Shown: positions 24,701 through 33,700 of the stretch, in pieces
How positions within the stretch are numbered: position 1 is the stretch's first letter
Layout of the letters: the number at the start of each line of letters is the position of its first letter
Assembly: GCA_024682995.1 (NCBI GenBank)
Contig: JAIKYR010000008.1
Location: 1 to 41,086, forward strand
Reading direction: 5' to 3'
Source of the DNA: Bacteroidales bacterium
Lineage (GTDB): Bacteria > Bacteroidota > Bacteroidia > Bacteroidales > WCHB1-69
Length of the DNA stretch: 41,086 bases
Program-made: the position numbers and the translations under genes
Notes under the pieces: model-generated
What the model saw: the letters and a program-made list of their open reading frames with translations, nothing else
Told to the model about the DNA's origin: nothing
Database searches by the model: none

Positions 24701-27409
24701 GGCAACCTCGAAGTCGGTTTGCGCTCCAGCAAAAGAACTCCAGGAAACAGTAGCTTCAGACGATGTCACATTACTTACCGTAATTGACGGAGCATGACAG
24801 GTATAGCATGTGGTGATCAATTCGAAACCAGCATATTGACCAGAATTATCTGTATGGAAATAAATGGTCAGAGGGCCTGTCGTGGAAGTGATAGCCGGGA
24901 TGGTGAAAGGAGAAGAAGCACCGGTTTGTGAGGTTTTGAACAACTGGTTAGCGGTTCCGGCAGAATCACCATCATAGATAACCAAATAATCCCAAGTGGA
25001 ACTTTCAGCTGTCAGAGTTCCGCTTACCGAAACCATGTTGCCGGGCTGGTCGGGATAAATGACCAAATAGGAATCACAGTTGTTGGAATAATTGCCCGTG
25101 GCACCTCCGTCGTCATAAATGACCGCACCGCACGTGTACAGGGTATCCCATCCAACGTTTTGCATATTATAAGAACCGGGAGCCAAAGAAAGAGGACCAC
25201 GCCACTCGCTGTTGTCATTGGTGCCGCAATTTGCTCTCAAATATGCATGGTAGAGCGTACCGCCCACCAGATTGTTGACCGTCACCGTCGTGTCGTTAGC
25301 CGTCACCGTGTTGAAATTGGCCGTCGTTGCATCAGGGTTGAATCCGGCTTGTCCGTACGCAATCTCCCATTGCTGGGCGGAAGCTACCTCGTGCCACGTG
25401 AAAGTGGCCGAACTCGAAGTAAGATTGGAGACTTCAAATTGAGTGGGAGCAGGACATGTCGGGATTTCCATAAGGGTTACATCATCAATGTATATGGAAC
25501 CGGAGTTTGTCTGACGAGGCACCATAATGGCTACATAGTTGTTGCCGGCAGGTGCGTTGGTAAGGAGCACTTCATATTGGTTGTAAGTGGTACCTGTAAC
25601 GTCAATGGCCTGTGCCGTGACAAACGTGGAGGGATCAGTAGGATCACTCAATGTTCCGACAAACACTTTGTACGTGTAGGATGTCGAAGTGGTGCGCATC
25701 CAGAAGCACAATTGGTTGCCGTTCATAGGATAAATGGTGTTGTCCAACGGAGGAAGCACCGCCATCATAGTGTCAGCGTATGACGAAGATGAGTAGGAAT
25801 AGAAATACAGGGCACGACTTCCTGTATGGGGATAGTTAGAATAGGCATAAGGATAATAATTGCTGGAACCGTTAGAATCATTATATTTGTTCCAACATAA
25901 TGGCAAAAGGTAAGACCCGGATGAAGGGAGTTCGCTTTCTTCAAAACTCCAAGTATAAGGCAAAGTGGCAAGCAATTCACAGTCCGTGCGGCCACTCACC
26001 GTCTTCATAAACGACATGTCACCACCACAGTCAGCTACAACGCCGAAATTATACAACGTGTTGGCGTTAAGGTTGGTGACTTCATAATCAGTAGCGGAAA
26101 GACCGCTGATCACCACGCTGCTGTCACTCATGTTATAAATGGTGTAGGTGGCATACGTGTTGGTGCTGTCGGTCCAGGAAAGGAAAATGCTGCTGGCTGT
26201 AGTGCTGTCAACAGCGAGGGCAGTCACAGGAAAACAGGTCGCCGGCGTACAATTCGTCACAGTGCTGAAGAAATTGTTGCTGGACAAAGTACTGGCATCG
26301 TTTGTACTGAACATCAAAAGCCCATTGTTGTCATAAATACTAAAGGAAGCTTCATAGTCATACGTACTATTGCTAACCCATACAAAACTGAGAGAAATGT
26401 TGTCACATACTGTAAAGGTTTCTGTGACGGTGTATCCACTTGTCATATTCAAGGTGGTAACAAGAGTATTATTGGCATAAACATTGATTTCAGAACCGTT
26501 CCATCCATCACCATAATCGTCGTTTTTAACAATAGTGTAAGAACATTGGTCTGTCAAGGCGCAAGTAGTAGTTTGGGCTTGCACCATCACCACACCCGAC
26601 ATATCTCCACCACCGCAGTCGGCAACAATACCAAATGTGTAATTCGTGGCGGCGCTGAGACCCATCACTTCGTAAGTTGTGTCTGTAATACCAGATACCA
26701 CCACACTGCTGTCGCTCATATCATAAATAGTATAGGTGGCACCCGTGTTATTGTCATCTCTCCAATTCAAGATGATGCTATTTAAATCGCTGGCGGCCAC
26801 GCTAAAGTCTGAAGGCAAATAACAGGAAATCGAACCATAGCTGAACGTGGTTTTCGGGATGAAATTACGGACATAGGTACTCGTGATGGAGCTTAAATCG
26901 GTATAACTGTACCCGCTGATACTGGATCCCGTGGAGGATATTCCATAAAACTCTGTTTCATCATAATCATCCCCGGTGGTAGACACGGTGGAAACCTCCA
27001 CAAGCAAGTTGCCACCCGTGTACTGGAATGGTGTGCTGAAATTCAGCGTTATCTGGTTATTCGAGACGGTGAACGTCCCCGTATAGACGGTAGTAGATGG
27101 AGATGTCAGGAACGCTGTTCCAAAAGTGGCATCTGTTGTTGTTCCTAACTTGACAGCAAACGTGGATGTCAAGATCGCACTGCTTGTAAGATAGAACGTC
27201 ATCGATTGGATGGGTTCACCCACCATGCTGGTGAGAAGGCTGGCTGGATAGATGGTTTGGCTCTGCAAAAAAGCATCCTCATAGTAACCATAAACCGGAA
27301 CATAATCGTTGGTCGTTGTTCCGTCAGCTACAGTGAGCGTCTGCTGGGCCGACACCGTCATGGCTGCCAATCCAGTCAACAGCATCAGAAAAAAGAAAAT
27401 TTTCTTCAT
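21794..27409 (-). CDS. GA4: giant mosaic surface adhesin (CUB, GEVED, cleaved-adhesin, T9SS type A; 1871 aa)
   Basis: Signal peptide at residues 1-21 (MKKIFFFLMLLTGLAAMTVSA). The order is: N-terminal jelly-roll-like domain (about 22-200, TVADGTTTNDYVPVYG); Fn3; YGDGWN-motif domain (about 284-391); Fn3; choice-of-anchor-J (about 482); Fn3; CUB-like domain (about 747-874, DDGGATGNY, WDYLVIYDG, YAGFEL); two Fn3; GEVED domain (about 1042-1199, WVDWNNNLSFDDNEVVYMG); Fn3; anchor-J (about 1295, EGFENGIDCW); Fn3; an anchor-J (about 1532-1694, EGFENGLGCWQIVDNDGDG, PDNYLISPKF, LAFRHYDCSDEDFILLDDI) strikingly like the cleaved-adhesin domains of Porphyromonas gingipains/HagA as I remember them; Fn3; and a type A sorting domain (about 1797-1871). 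It is the most varied of the five. No protease domain is present, so it is adhesin-like rather than a gingipain. Confidence 0.95.
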   Translation of the reverse strand: MKKIFFFLMLLTGLAAMTVSAQQTLTVADGTTTNDYVPVYGYYEDAFLQSQTIYPASLLTSMVGEPIQSMTFYLTSSAILTSTFAVKLGTTTDATFGTAFLTSPSTTVYTGTFTVSNNQITLNFSTPFQYTGGNLLVEVSTVSTTGDDYDETEFYGISSTGSSISGYSYTDLSSITSTYVRNFIPKTTFSYGSISCYLPSDFSVAASDLNSIILNWRDDNNTGATYTIYDMSDSSVVVSGITDTTYEVMGLSAATNYTFGIVADCGGGDMSGVVMVQAQTTTCALTDQCSYTIVKNDDYGDGWNGSEINVYANNTLVTTLNMTSGYTVTETFTVCDNISLSFVWVSNSTYDYEASFSIYDNNGLLMFSTNDASTLSSNNFFSTVTNCTPATCFPVTALAVDSTTASSIFLSWTDSTNTYATYTIYNMSDSSVVISGLSATDYEVTNLNANTLYNFGVVADCGGDMSFMKTVSGRTDCELLATLPYTWSFEESELPSSGSYLLPLCWNKYNDSNGSSNYYPYAYSNYPHTGSRALYFYSYSSSSYADTMMAVLPPLDNTIYPMNGNQLCFWMRTTSTSYTYKVFVGTLSDPTDPSTFVTAQAIDVTGTTYNQYEVLLTNAPAGNNYVAIMVPRQTNSGSIYIDDVTLMEIPTCPAPTQFEVSNLTSSSATFTWHEVASAQQWEIAYGQAGFNPDATTANFNTVTANDTTVTVNNLVGGTLYHAYLRANCGTNDNSEWRGPLSLAPGSYNMQNVGWDTLYTCGAVIYDDGGATGNYSNNCDSYLVIYPDQPGNMVSVSGTLTAESSTWDYLVIYDGDSAGTANQLFKTSQTGASSPFTIPAITSTTGPLTIYFHTDNSGQYAGFELITTCYTCHAPSITVSNVTSSEATVSWSSFAGAQTDFEVAYGPAGFNPDTVQAENASGYSYDISGLTANMAYDVYVRTDCGGNNYSSWSMVQHFTTLPTCPAPTNLTVNNLTPTSAEISWVPGYQESEWEVVFGNTSESTYDTAYTLSNLTPETNYNIKVRAVCGVGDTSAWSTTLTIFTGYCQPNPYSVDGSGITNVTFGNAPEVVNNSPANSGNVTYGNYSSQVGAVAAGTIANVDITYGTSYTYGTLIWVDWNNNLSFDDNEVVYMGTSTSSDPTTLNASFMVPATQDTGLYRMRIGGADSYFDNYINGNTTAAHSPCASSSYMVFHDYTLHVTEAPNCLPVTNLTVGTATDNSITLVWSDDLNIGATYTVYDMSDSSVLASGITDTTFTVTSLTSNAAYTFAVETDCGGGDLSGIVTVTAHTECGIQTIPFTEGFENGIDCWTLNNCNSNTGVNILAANTGSYGFRFYYTTNYPQYLISPQFVAATTPLQLEFDYGSNSTNYTETFKVGYSTTTNDVTAFTWGNEISITGSSNWMHYSDIIPAGAKYIAIQCTSNDQLYLYIDNISIDVPPTCIPVTNLTVSATTANSITLTWTDANNTGATYTIYDMANASTPIAQNVSGTTYTVTGLTSSTSYNFGVEVDCGGGDHSTMVTVSTSTECDAVATFPYTEGFENGLGCWQIVDNDGDGIPWFLTTGSSTLTAHTGSYMAASLSYNDDYALFPDNYLISPKFNLPASSTITLSWYFMVDASYPADKYSVYVSTGNTVSDFTTPLFTIVPDNTHGTWTQQTLDLSAYAGQQVYLAFRHYDCSDEDFILLDDISITVDGGTPQPDTCMAPTALTATDMTKNSVKLNWTENGNATSWTVNYKTADAANWSTVTTSNKPYTLTGLQPETSYLVNVVANCANGQSEPSNTVTFATLADGIADYELATSLYPNPNNGLFTINNEQLIMNNVQVYDVYGKLLKTVEVNANTMELDVRELSAGMYFVRISTEKGVVTKSFVKK
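21950..21984 (-). repeat. Heptanucleotide array in GA4 sorting domain
   Basis: Five 7-bp units on the plus strand: ATTGTTC, ATTATTA, ATTGTTC, ATTATTA, ATTGTAA, i.e. a 14-bp word exactly duplicated plus one unit. They encode TINNEQLIMNN in the sorting domain. The unit sequence is identical to the GA5 array. Confidence 0.82.
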
Positions 27410-27506
27410 GTTGTAGATTTTAATTTTGTTAATAAATAATAAGGTGTAATAATAATAAATGTATCAATACTTACTAATAACTCCTTTCCTTTTGGAAAAA
27501 GAGCTG

Positions 27507-27514
27507 CAAAAATA
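27507..27514 (-). promoter_or_regulatory. -7 element of GA4 (TATTTTTG)
   Basis: TATTTTTG on the minus strand matches TAnnTTTG about 100 bases before the GA4 start, implying a leader of about 95 nt. A TTG at 27530-27532 lies only 15 bases upstream, shorter than the 20-21 seen at the GA2 and permease promoters, so the -33 assignment is uncertain. Confidence 0.5.
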
Positions 27515-27530
27515 CGAAAATAAAGATTAC

Positions 27531-27549
27531 AACCCTCTTGTAGAGGGTT
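27531..27549. promoter_or_regulatory. Perfect 8-bp inverted repeat overlapping the GA4 promoter upstream region
   Basis: AACCCTCT, TGT, AGAGGGTT: an 8-bp palindromic stem with a 3-nt spacer, positioned where the -33 region of the GA4 promoter should be. It could be an operator. A terminator is less likely: GA5 already has one further upstream in the direction of transcription, and on the minus strand no U-tract follows this hairpin. Confidence 0.4.
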
Positions 27550-27599
27550 ATTTTTAACATATTAAAAGGGGACAATGTGCAGTTTGGACTTGGCTATTG

Positions 27600-27628
27600 G
27601 CCCTTAGTTCCTTAGTTCCATAATTCCC
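27600..27628. repeat. 8-bp-period intergenic tract
   Basis: Plus strand: CCTTAGTT, CCTTAGTT, CCATAATT followed by a run of C. It is similar in character to 7436-7520. There is no coding potential. Confidence 0.5.
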
Positions 27629-27636
27629 CCTTTCAG

Positions 27637-27674
27637 AAAAAAAGGAGCCGACACCTTCCGGCATCGACTCCTTT
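27637..27674 (-). terminator. Rho-independent terminator of GA5
   Basis: A minus-strand stem of about 15 bp, including three G-U pairs valid only in this orientation, with a 4-nt loop and seven U. It lies about 30 bases past the GA5 stop. It differs from the GA2 terminator at only two positions across the hairpin. Confidence 0.92.
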
Positions 27675-27702
27675 GGCAGGTAATAATTATCAGAAGTGAA
27701 GA

Positions 27703-30700
27703 TTATTTCTTCACGAAACTCTTCGTCACAACGCCCTTTTCGGTGCTGATGCGTACGAAGTACATGCCAGCGGAGAGTTCTCTCACATCAAGCTCCACCG
27801 TGTTGGCATTCACTTCCACCGTCTTCAGCAGTTTACCATACACATCATAAACCTGAACATTGTTCATTATTAATTGTTCATTATTAATTGTAAACCGTCC
27901 GTTGTTCGGGTTCGGGTAGAGGCTGACAGCCTGCTCGTAACTGTCGATGCCAACCGTCTGCGTGGTGAACGTCACCGTATTGGAGGCACCGCTTTGGCCG
28001 TTGGCGCAGTTGGCGATCACATACACGGAATAGGATGTTCCCGGCTGCAGACCTGTGAGCGTATAAGGATGAGTGTTGGCCGTGGCCGTGGACCACTGGA
28101 GAGCATCAGCCTCCTTGTAGTTCACGGTCCAGGAAGTGGCCGAGCCATTCTCCGTCCAGTTGAGCACCACATTGTTGGTCGTCACATTCGTGGCAGTCAA
28201 GCCGGTCGGGTCGTTGCACGGATCCTGGCCCTGGGCGAGGGTCTGGAAGGTTACAGCAGTGCTCCAATCGGAAGTGTTGTTGCCACCGCAGTTGGCACGC
28301 ACACGCACATCGTATTGCGTGTTGGCGGTGAGACCCGTGAAGTTGTAGGTGGGTGCCTGCACCGGAATGGTGTTACCCCAAGCGGAAGCAGAGTGCAGCT
28401 TGTACTGCAGATCCCAAGCGGTCTCAGTGTCACCTGCTGCCCAGTTGGCCGTGGCTGTGGTCTGAGCCAAATTGCCGACGACAAGACCCGTAGGCACAAC
28501 GCAAGAATCAGAACCGCCACCACCGACACAGGAAACATGGAGCTCGAAACCACCATAAACCACTGAACCGTCAGAAGTGAAAGTAATGGTGAGCGGTCCT
28601 GTGGTGGAGGTCACTGTAGGAATAGTGCCGCTATCTGGATCGTCGGAGTCAACGGAACTGACAAACAACGGCGTGCCGGAAGCGCTGGAACCATCATAAA
28701 TGGTCAGATAATCCCAACCGGCTTCAATATCAAACGTACCAGAGAGTTGCACTTTCATTCCTGGAGCATCGGGATTGATCACCACCGTGGAATTGCAGGA
28801 GGTGGAGTAGTTGCCTGTGGCACCACCATCGTCAAAAATGACACCACCACACATGTTAACGGTCTGCGAACCGCTGGCCGGAATATTGATGGAACCCGGA
28901 GAGGCCGTGACAGGTCCTACCCAATAGCTGGTGTCACCGCTTCCGCAATCAGACTGCACGTAGAAGTCATACATTGAAGCAGAAAGGTTGTTGATGGTGG
29001 TGGAAGGCGTACCTTGTACTGGCACTGTTGTACCTGCACCCGGCGTAAAGCCTGTCGGACCATACTCCACATTCCAGTTTTGGGTGGTTCCGATTTCCGT
29101 CCAACTTAAGGTCACAGAATTTGACGTTACGTTGGTAACCGTCAGATTTCTCGGTTTCGGACAGGTCGGGATGTATTCCACACGGATATTATCCACATAG
29201 CCGGCATTGTAACTGGAGGAAGGTCTCGGAGCCATCATGGCGATATAGGCACCGGTTCCGGTGTACTGGCTGAACGGGATTTCATAGTTGGCATACGTGT
29301 TCGATGTCGTCACAATCGTGTCAATCGGCACGAATGTGGTCTTGTCCGTAGGATCGCTGATGATACCCACCACCAACTGGAAGGTATAGGAGGAATTGTT
29401 ACGGGCATCGAAGGAAAGCTGAAGCGTGTTCATCGGATTCTGCACCACATCAATCTGCGGCAGAATGGCCATCTGGTCATCATACGTTCCAGCCGAGGTA
29501 TACGTGTAGAAACGTATGGAATTGCTTCCGGAGGCGGCAGAGCTGGAACTGTTGTAAACAATCGGATAACCGGAATAGGATGTGCTGGTGCCATTGTTGA
29601 GATAAGCCCAGCAAATCGGCAGGTTGTTCGTGCTTGCCGACGTGGATGAAGTTCCCGTGTACATGTCAAAGTTCTCCGTGAACGGGATTTGAGTGATCAA
29701 ATCACACTGGGTGGCAGCGGTAACCTTCGGGGTCCATACGCTCGTATCGCCACCCGAGCAGTCAGACTGTACATAGAAATCGTAAACCGTGCTGGCGGTC
29801 AAGCCCGTAACAGTAAACGGATTTGAGTTGGCTTGTACCGTCGTACCCGTTCCTTGGGTGAATCCGGTCGGGCCGTACTCCACGTTCCAGTTGGTGGCAG
29901 AGCCTCTCTCCGTCCATTCCAACGTGACGGAACTCTGTGTGGAGCTTTGCATGGCGAGACCAGTCGGCATCTTACAGGTAGGCAGAACGTCAATAAGAAG
30001 ATCATCCATATAGAAGTTTCCAGATGAAACCATGTGCGTTTTGAAAGCCACATATCTGCCAGTGCCGGCATAGCTGTCCAGGTACACCTCCACATACTGC
30101 ATCACATCGGTCTGGGTGCAGAATACAGTATCAACAGGCACGAAACTGTTGAGGTTGGCAGGAGCATCCATCACACCCACGATTAAACCATTGTTGATGT
30201 TGGATGAACGCAGCATGAAGCTCACACCCAATGTGCTCAGGTTTCCGTTCAATTCGGGTGTCATAGCGATATTATAGGTGGATGAAGTAGCATAGAAATA
30301 GAGGGTTCCATTTCCAGTGGAGGACATGTACGGATAAGCGCTTGAGGTGGAGTAGTTGTCATCACGCGTCCAGCACTGCGGGTAAACATCGCTACCATAG
30401 GTCTGCGCTGTGAAGTTCTGGCTGAACGGGATGGGGAACGCAGCACACTCCGTGGTGAAATCAGCCGAAACCCAGCTACTATACTCACTGCCACAATCGG
30501 AACGCATGCGCACCTGATAGTGCGTGGCCGGAGTAAGCTGGGTAATAGCTGCAGTGAAACCAGTCGGGTTGGACACCGGCGTCCAGACAGAATCGCCGTA
30601 AAGGGCATACTCCATCTCCCATGCACCTTCCAAATAACCGGCCACCCAGTTGACATCCGCCGAGTAGGCAGTGACATTATTCACATACATGTTCGGGGCT

Positions 30701-33700
30701 ACACAAGTAGCATTGCTATCGCAAGGCATGCCGAAAATGACATTTGCCCGATAGGTGGAGCTTGAGGGTGAACTGGATGTTGCGCTGGAAGGATTGGGAT
30801 TCAATGACGCATCATCGTTATAATAGTAATAACTGTTACCGTGAGGATTTACATGATTGTAAAATGAATTCGAACACGTCCAAGATCCCGTGTTGTCGTC
30901 AATAGCAAGAATCAGGTTTGAAGTGCCATCATACGGGAACAGGGTGGTGAAGTTAATAGTGAACCATCCTTCGGTGATGTTCACGGGTCCTTCATATACC
31001 TTCACGGCTGTCGTACCCATATTGACAAAGCCTGTCAATGAGGTTTGGGTGGTCGGCATCAGATAAACAGCCCAGTTTCTGGGAGTAGCCGTCACAGAAG
31101 AGGCGTTGAATGAAATGGATCTTATATTGCCGGCACCACCGATTTCGGAAGAGGTGTACAACTGCTCGCTAAATGCGTAGTTATAGCAAGAGTATGATGG
31201 TGTATAGCTGTCTGTGATGGTTCCGTTACCGACTGCAACTTCTCCACCAGCCAAACATCCCGTGATGAAATGTTCAACAATCCAAATACTTTCTGTATTG
31301 TCGTTGCAGAACACCTTCACGCGCACGTCGTAAGCCGTGCCGGGATCAAGGCCGCCCAACAGGTACATGGGAGTGGTGAGGTTGGTGGCAGCGGGAATCC
31401 AGTTGTCCTGGTTGGCTTCGGAATATTCCACTGTGTAGGAAGACGCCGTACCGTTAGGACCATTACTCCATGTCAGCATAGCAGAAGTACCCACTATTTG
31501 GCTCACGGTCAGATTCTCCACCGGCGAGCAGTCACATATGGTGGTAAATGTTCCGGAAATAACCGGGCTGACATGTTCGCCGTCGCCGCAATCTGAAGCC
31601 ACGCGCACGGTGTAGTGCGTGCTCTGCATCAGACCGCTGAGGGTGTAAGGCGAAGAAACGGTATTCTCTATAGTCCAAGCGGTATCCTCATCCGATTTAT
31701 AATAGAGCACACAATTGTTAACGGTGGCAGGCGTGGTCCAAGTCAAGGTGGCGCCATCCGTACCCACATTGGTTATCGTAAGGTTGCTCGGGGCTGTGCA
31801 ATAGATAGGCGAGATGCTGATGTTGTCCACAGCTGCAGGCGGCATGGTACCCAAGCTACCGTCATTATGCCAGTAGAAATACAAACGCTTGATACCACCC
31901 GTTGTCATACCCGGTATAGTATAGGTAAACGTCTGGTAATTGGTGATGGTGTTGAACCGATCCGCGTATGAACTGTTGACATTCGGATTCATCGCAATAG
32001 AACCCGAAGGTTGCGCGGTGCTGTTCGCCGCTGGTACAACCGGATCTCCAAAATAGACCTTCATATAGTCACAACAACTCTCGCCATAACTATGCCAGTC
32101 AAAGCTGAATTTGTAACCATCCGGGCAGGCCGGGAAGTAGATGTCACGGTAAGCCCAGGCATCAGAAGAAGCGCTAATGGTATAAGCATTGTTAACACCA
32201 TTGTCGTTGGAGATGTACAAGGCGTGCGTACCGCCGTTGTTGGTACCCGTACCCACATGCCACTGGTTGGTGGCGGAACCATTCACATAATCGAAACCCG
32301 GGTTGCTCTCAAAATCGCAATACCAAGGAAGTGCGGCAGGTATCTGGACGGTTCTGGCGGTGGTGTTCGCCCATGTACTGCTTTCAAAACCACAATTGCT
32401 ACGCACATAAATAGTGTACAATGTACTGGAAATCAAATTGGTCACCGTGATGGAATCATCGTATGCCGTAATGATATTACCATCGTCAATTTCATCCGTA
32501 AGGGTAGAACCGTCAGGAACAGCCACCACCTCAAACTCTTGAGCTCCGTTTCCATCCCATTGCAGGGAAATGGAAGACTGGGTTACTTCTGTCACCGTGA
32601 GAGAAGTGGGGACAAAACAGTTGGGAAGAACATCCAACTCCACCTCATCCACATACATGTAAGAGGCAAGACCCGCCTCATTGTAACTGACCAACGCAAT
32701 GTAAGTACCTGTGCCCGTATAATTACCAAAAGAAACAAAGAACTGCTCCCAATCATTCGTTGTCTGCGGACTCAAAACGGCCACCTCTTCGAATGTATTG
32801 AAATCGGTGAGATCAGACAGAACACCAACTTTGATAAAATAATTGTCTGAAGTCTTTCTCAATTTCATAGAAAGCATCGTCTGGTTGATTTGAATCAAGG
32901 TGGCATCGATGGTAGGAAGAATAGCGGCGGAGTAGTAATTACCCGTGCTGTAGATATAGAGGCTGCGCGTACCTGCACCTGAAGATATGGCACTCAAATA
33001 AGGATAATTTGAAGAGGAATAGTTGCTCAAAATGTGCCAGCAGTCGGGATAAGCACCGGAACCTGAAGTTGTATAGCTGTCAAAATTCTCGGTGTAAGGC
33101 AGCTGCGAAATAACAGCACATTCCGTGGTGAAAGAGACCGTCGTCCAGTCGCTGGTTTCCGTGGGCGTGCAATTGGATTGTGCACGCACATTATAGAGGG
33201 TGTTGGGGGTCAAACTGGTCAATGTCATCGGGAGACTGCTCGCACTCACCGCACCTAAAGATGTCCATTGAGTATCTGCATCGGTCTTGTATTCCACTGT
33301 CCAAGAGGTCTCCGTGGTGCCGGCGGCAATCTGCACATCAGCCGTTACATCCGTGACATTATTGACTATCACGTTCGGCGCAATACAGGTAGCCGTGCTG
33401 TCGCAGTTGCCACCAAAGATGACGTTGCTGCGATTGCTAGCCGTTGATTTGTTACCGGAGAAACTGGACGGGTTTTGAGGATCAGGATTGTTTGAATCGG
33501 AATAGTAGTACACCGTGCGGGTGCCTCCGGCATCGTGTGCATGGAAGGTGTAAGAGTTACCATCATAGTCACCGGAATTATCATCTACCGCCACCACCAG
33601 GTTGTCGGTGCCGTTGTAATGGAAAATGGAATCGAAATTAAAGGTGTTCCAACCCTGCTGGCAGTTCATCGGACCGCTATACACTAAATGCAAACTGTCG

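Noticed and set aside
21794..27409. GA4 as a gingipain-type protease
   Set aside because: Only adhesin-type modules are present; no caspase-like catalytic domain or His/Cys catalytic signature was found.
27531..27549. Palindrome upstream of GA4 as the GA5 terminator
   Set aside because: A much better hairpin with a U-tract lies at 27637-27674, directly after the GA5 stop. The palindrome is close to the GA4 -7 element instead.
7742..27893. CRISPR array as an explanation for the short tandem repeats
   Set aside because: The units are 7-8 bp, contiguous, without spacers, and inside coding sequence or AT-rich gaps; no cas gene is present.
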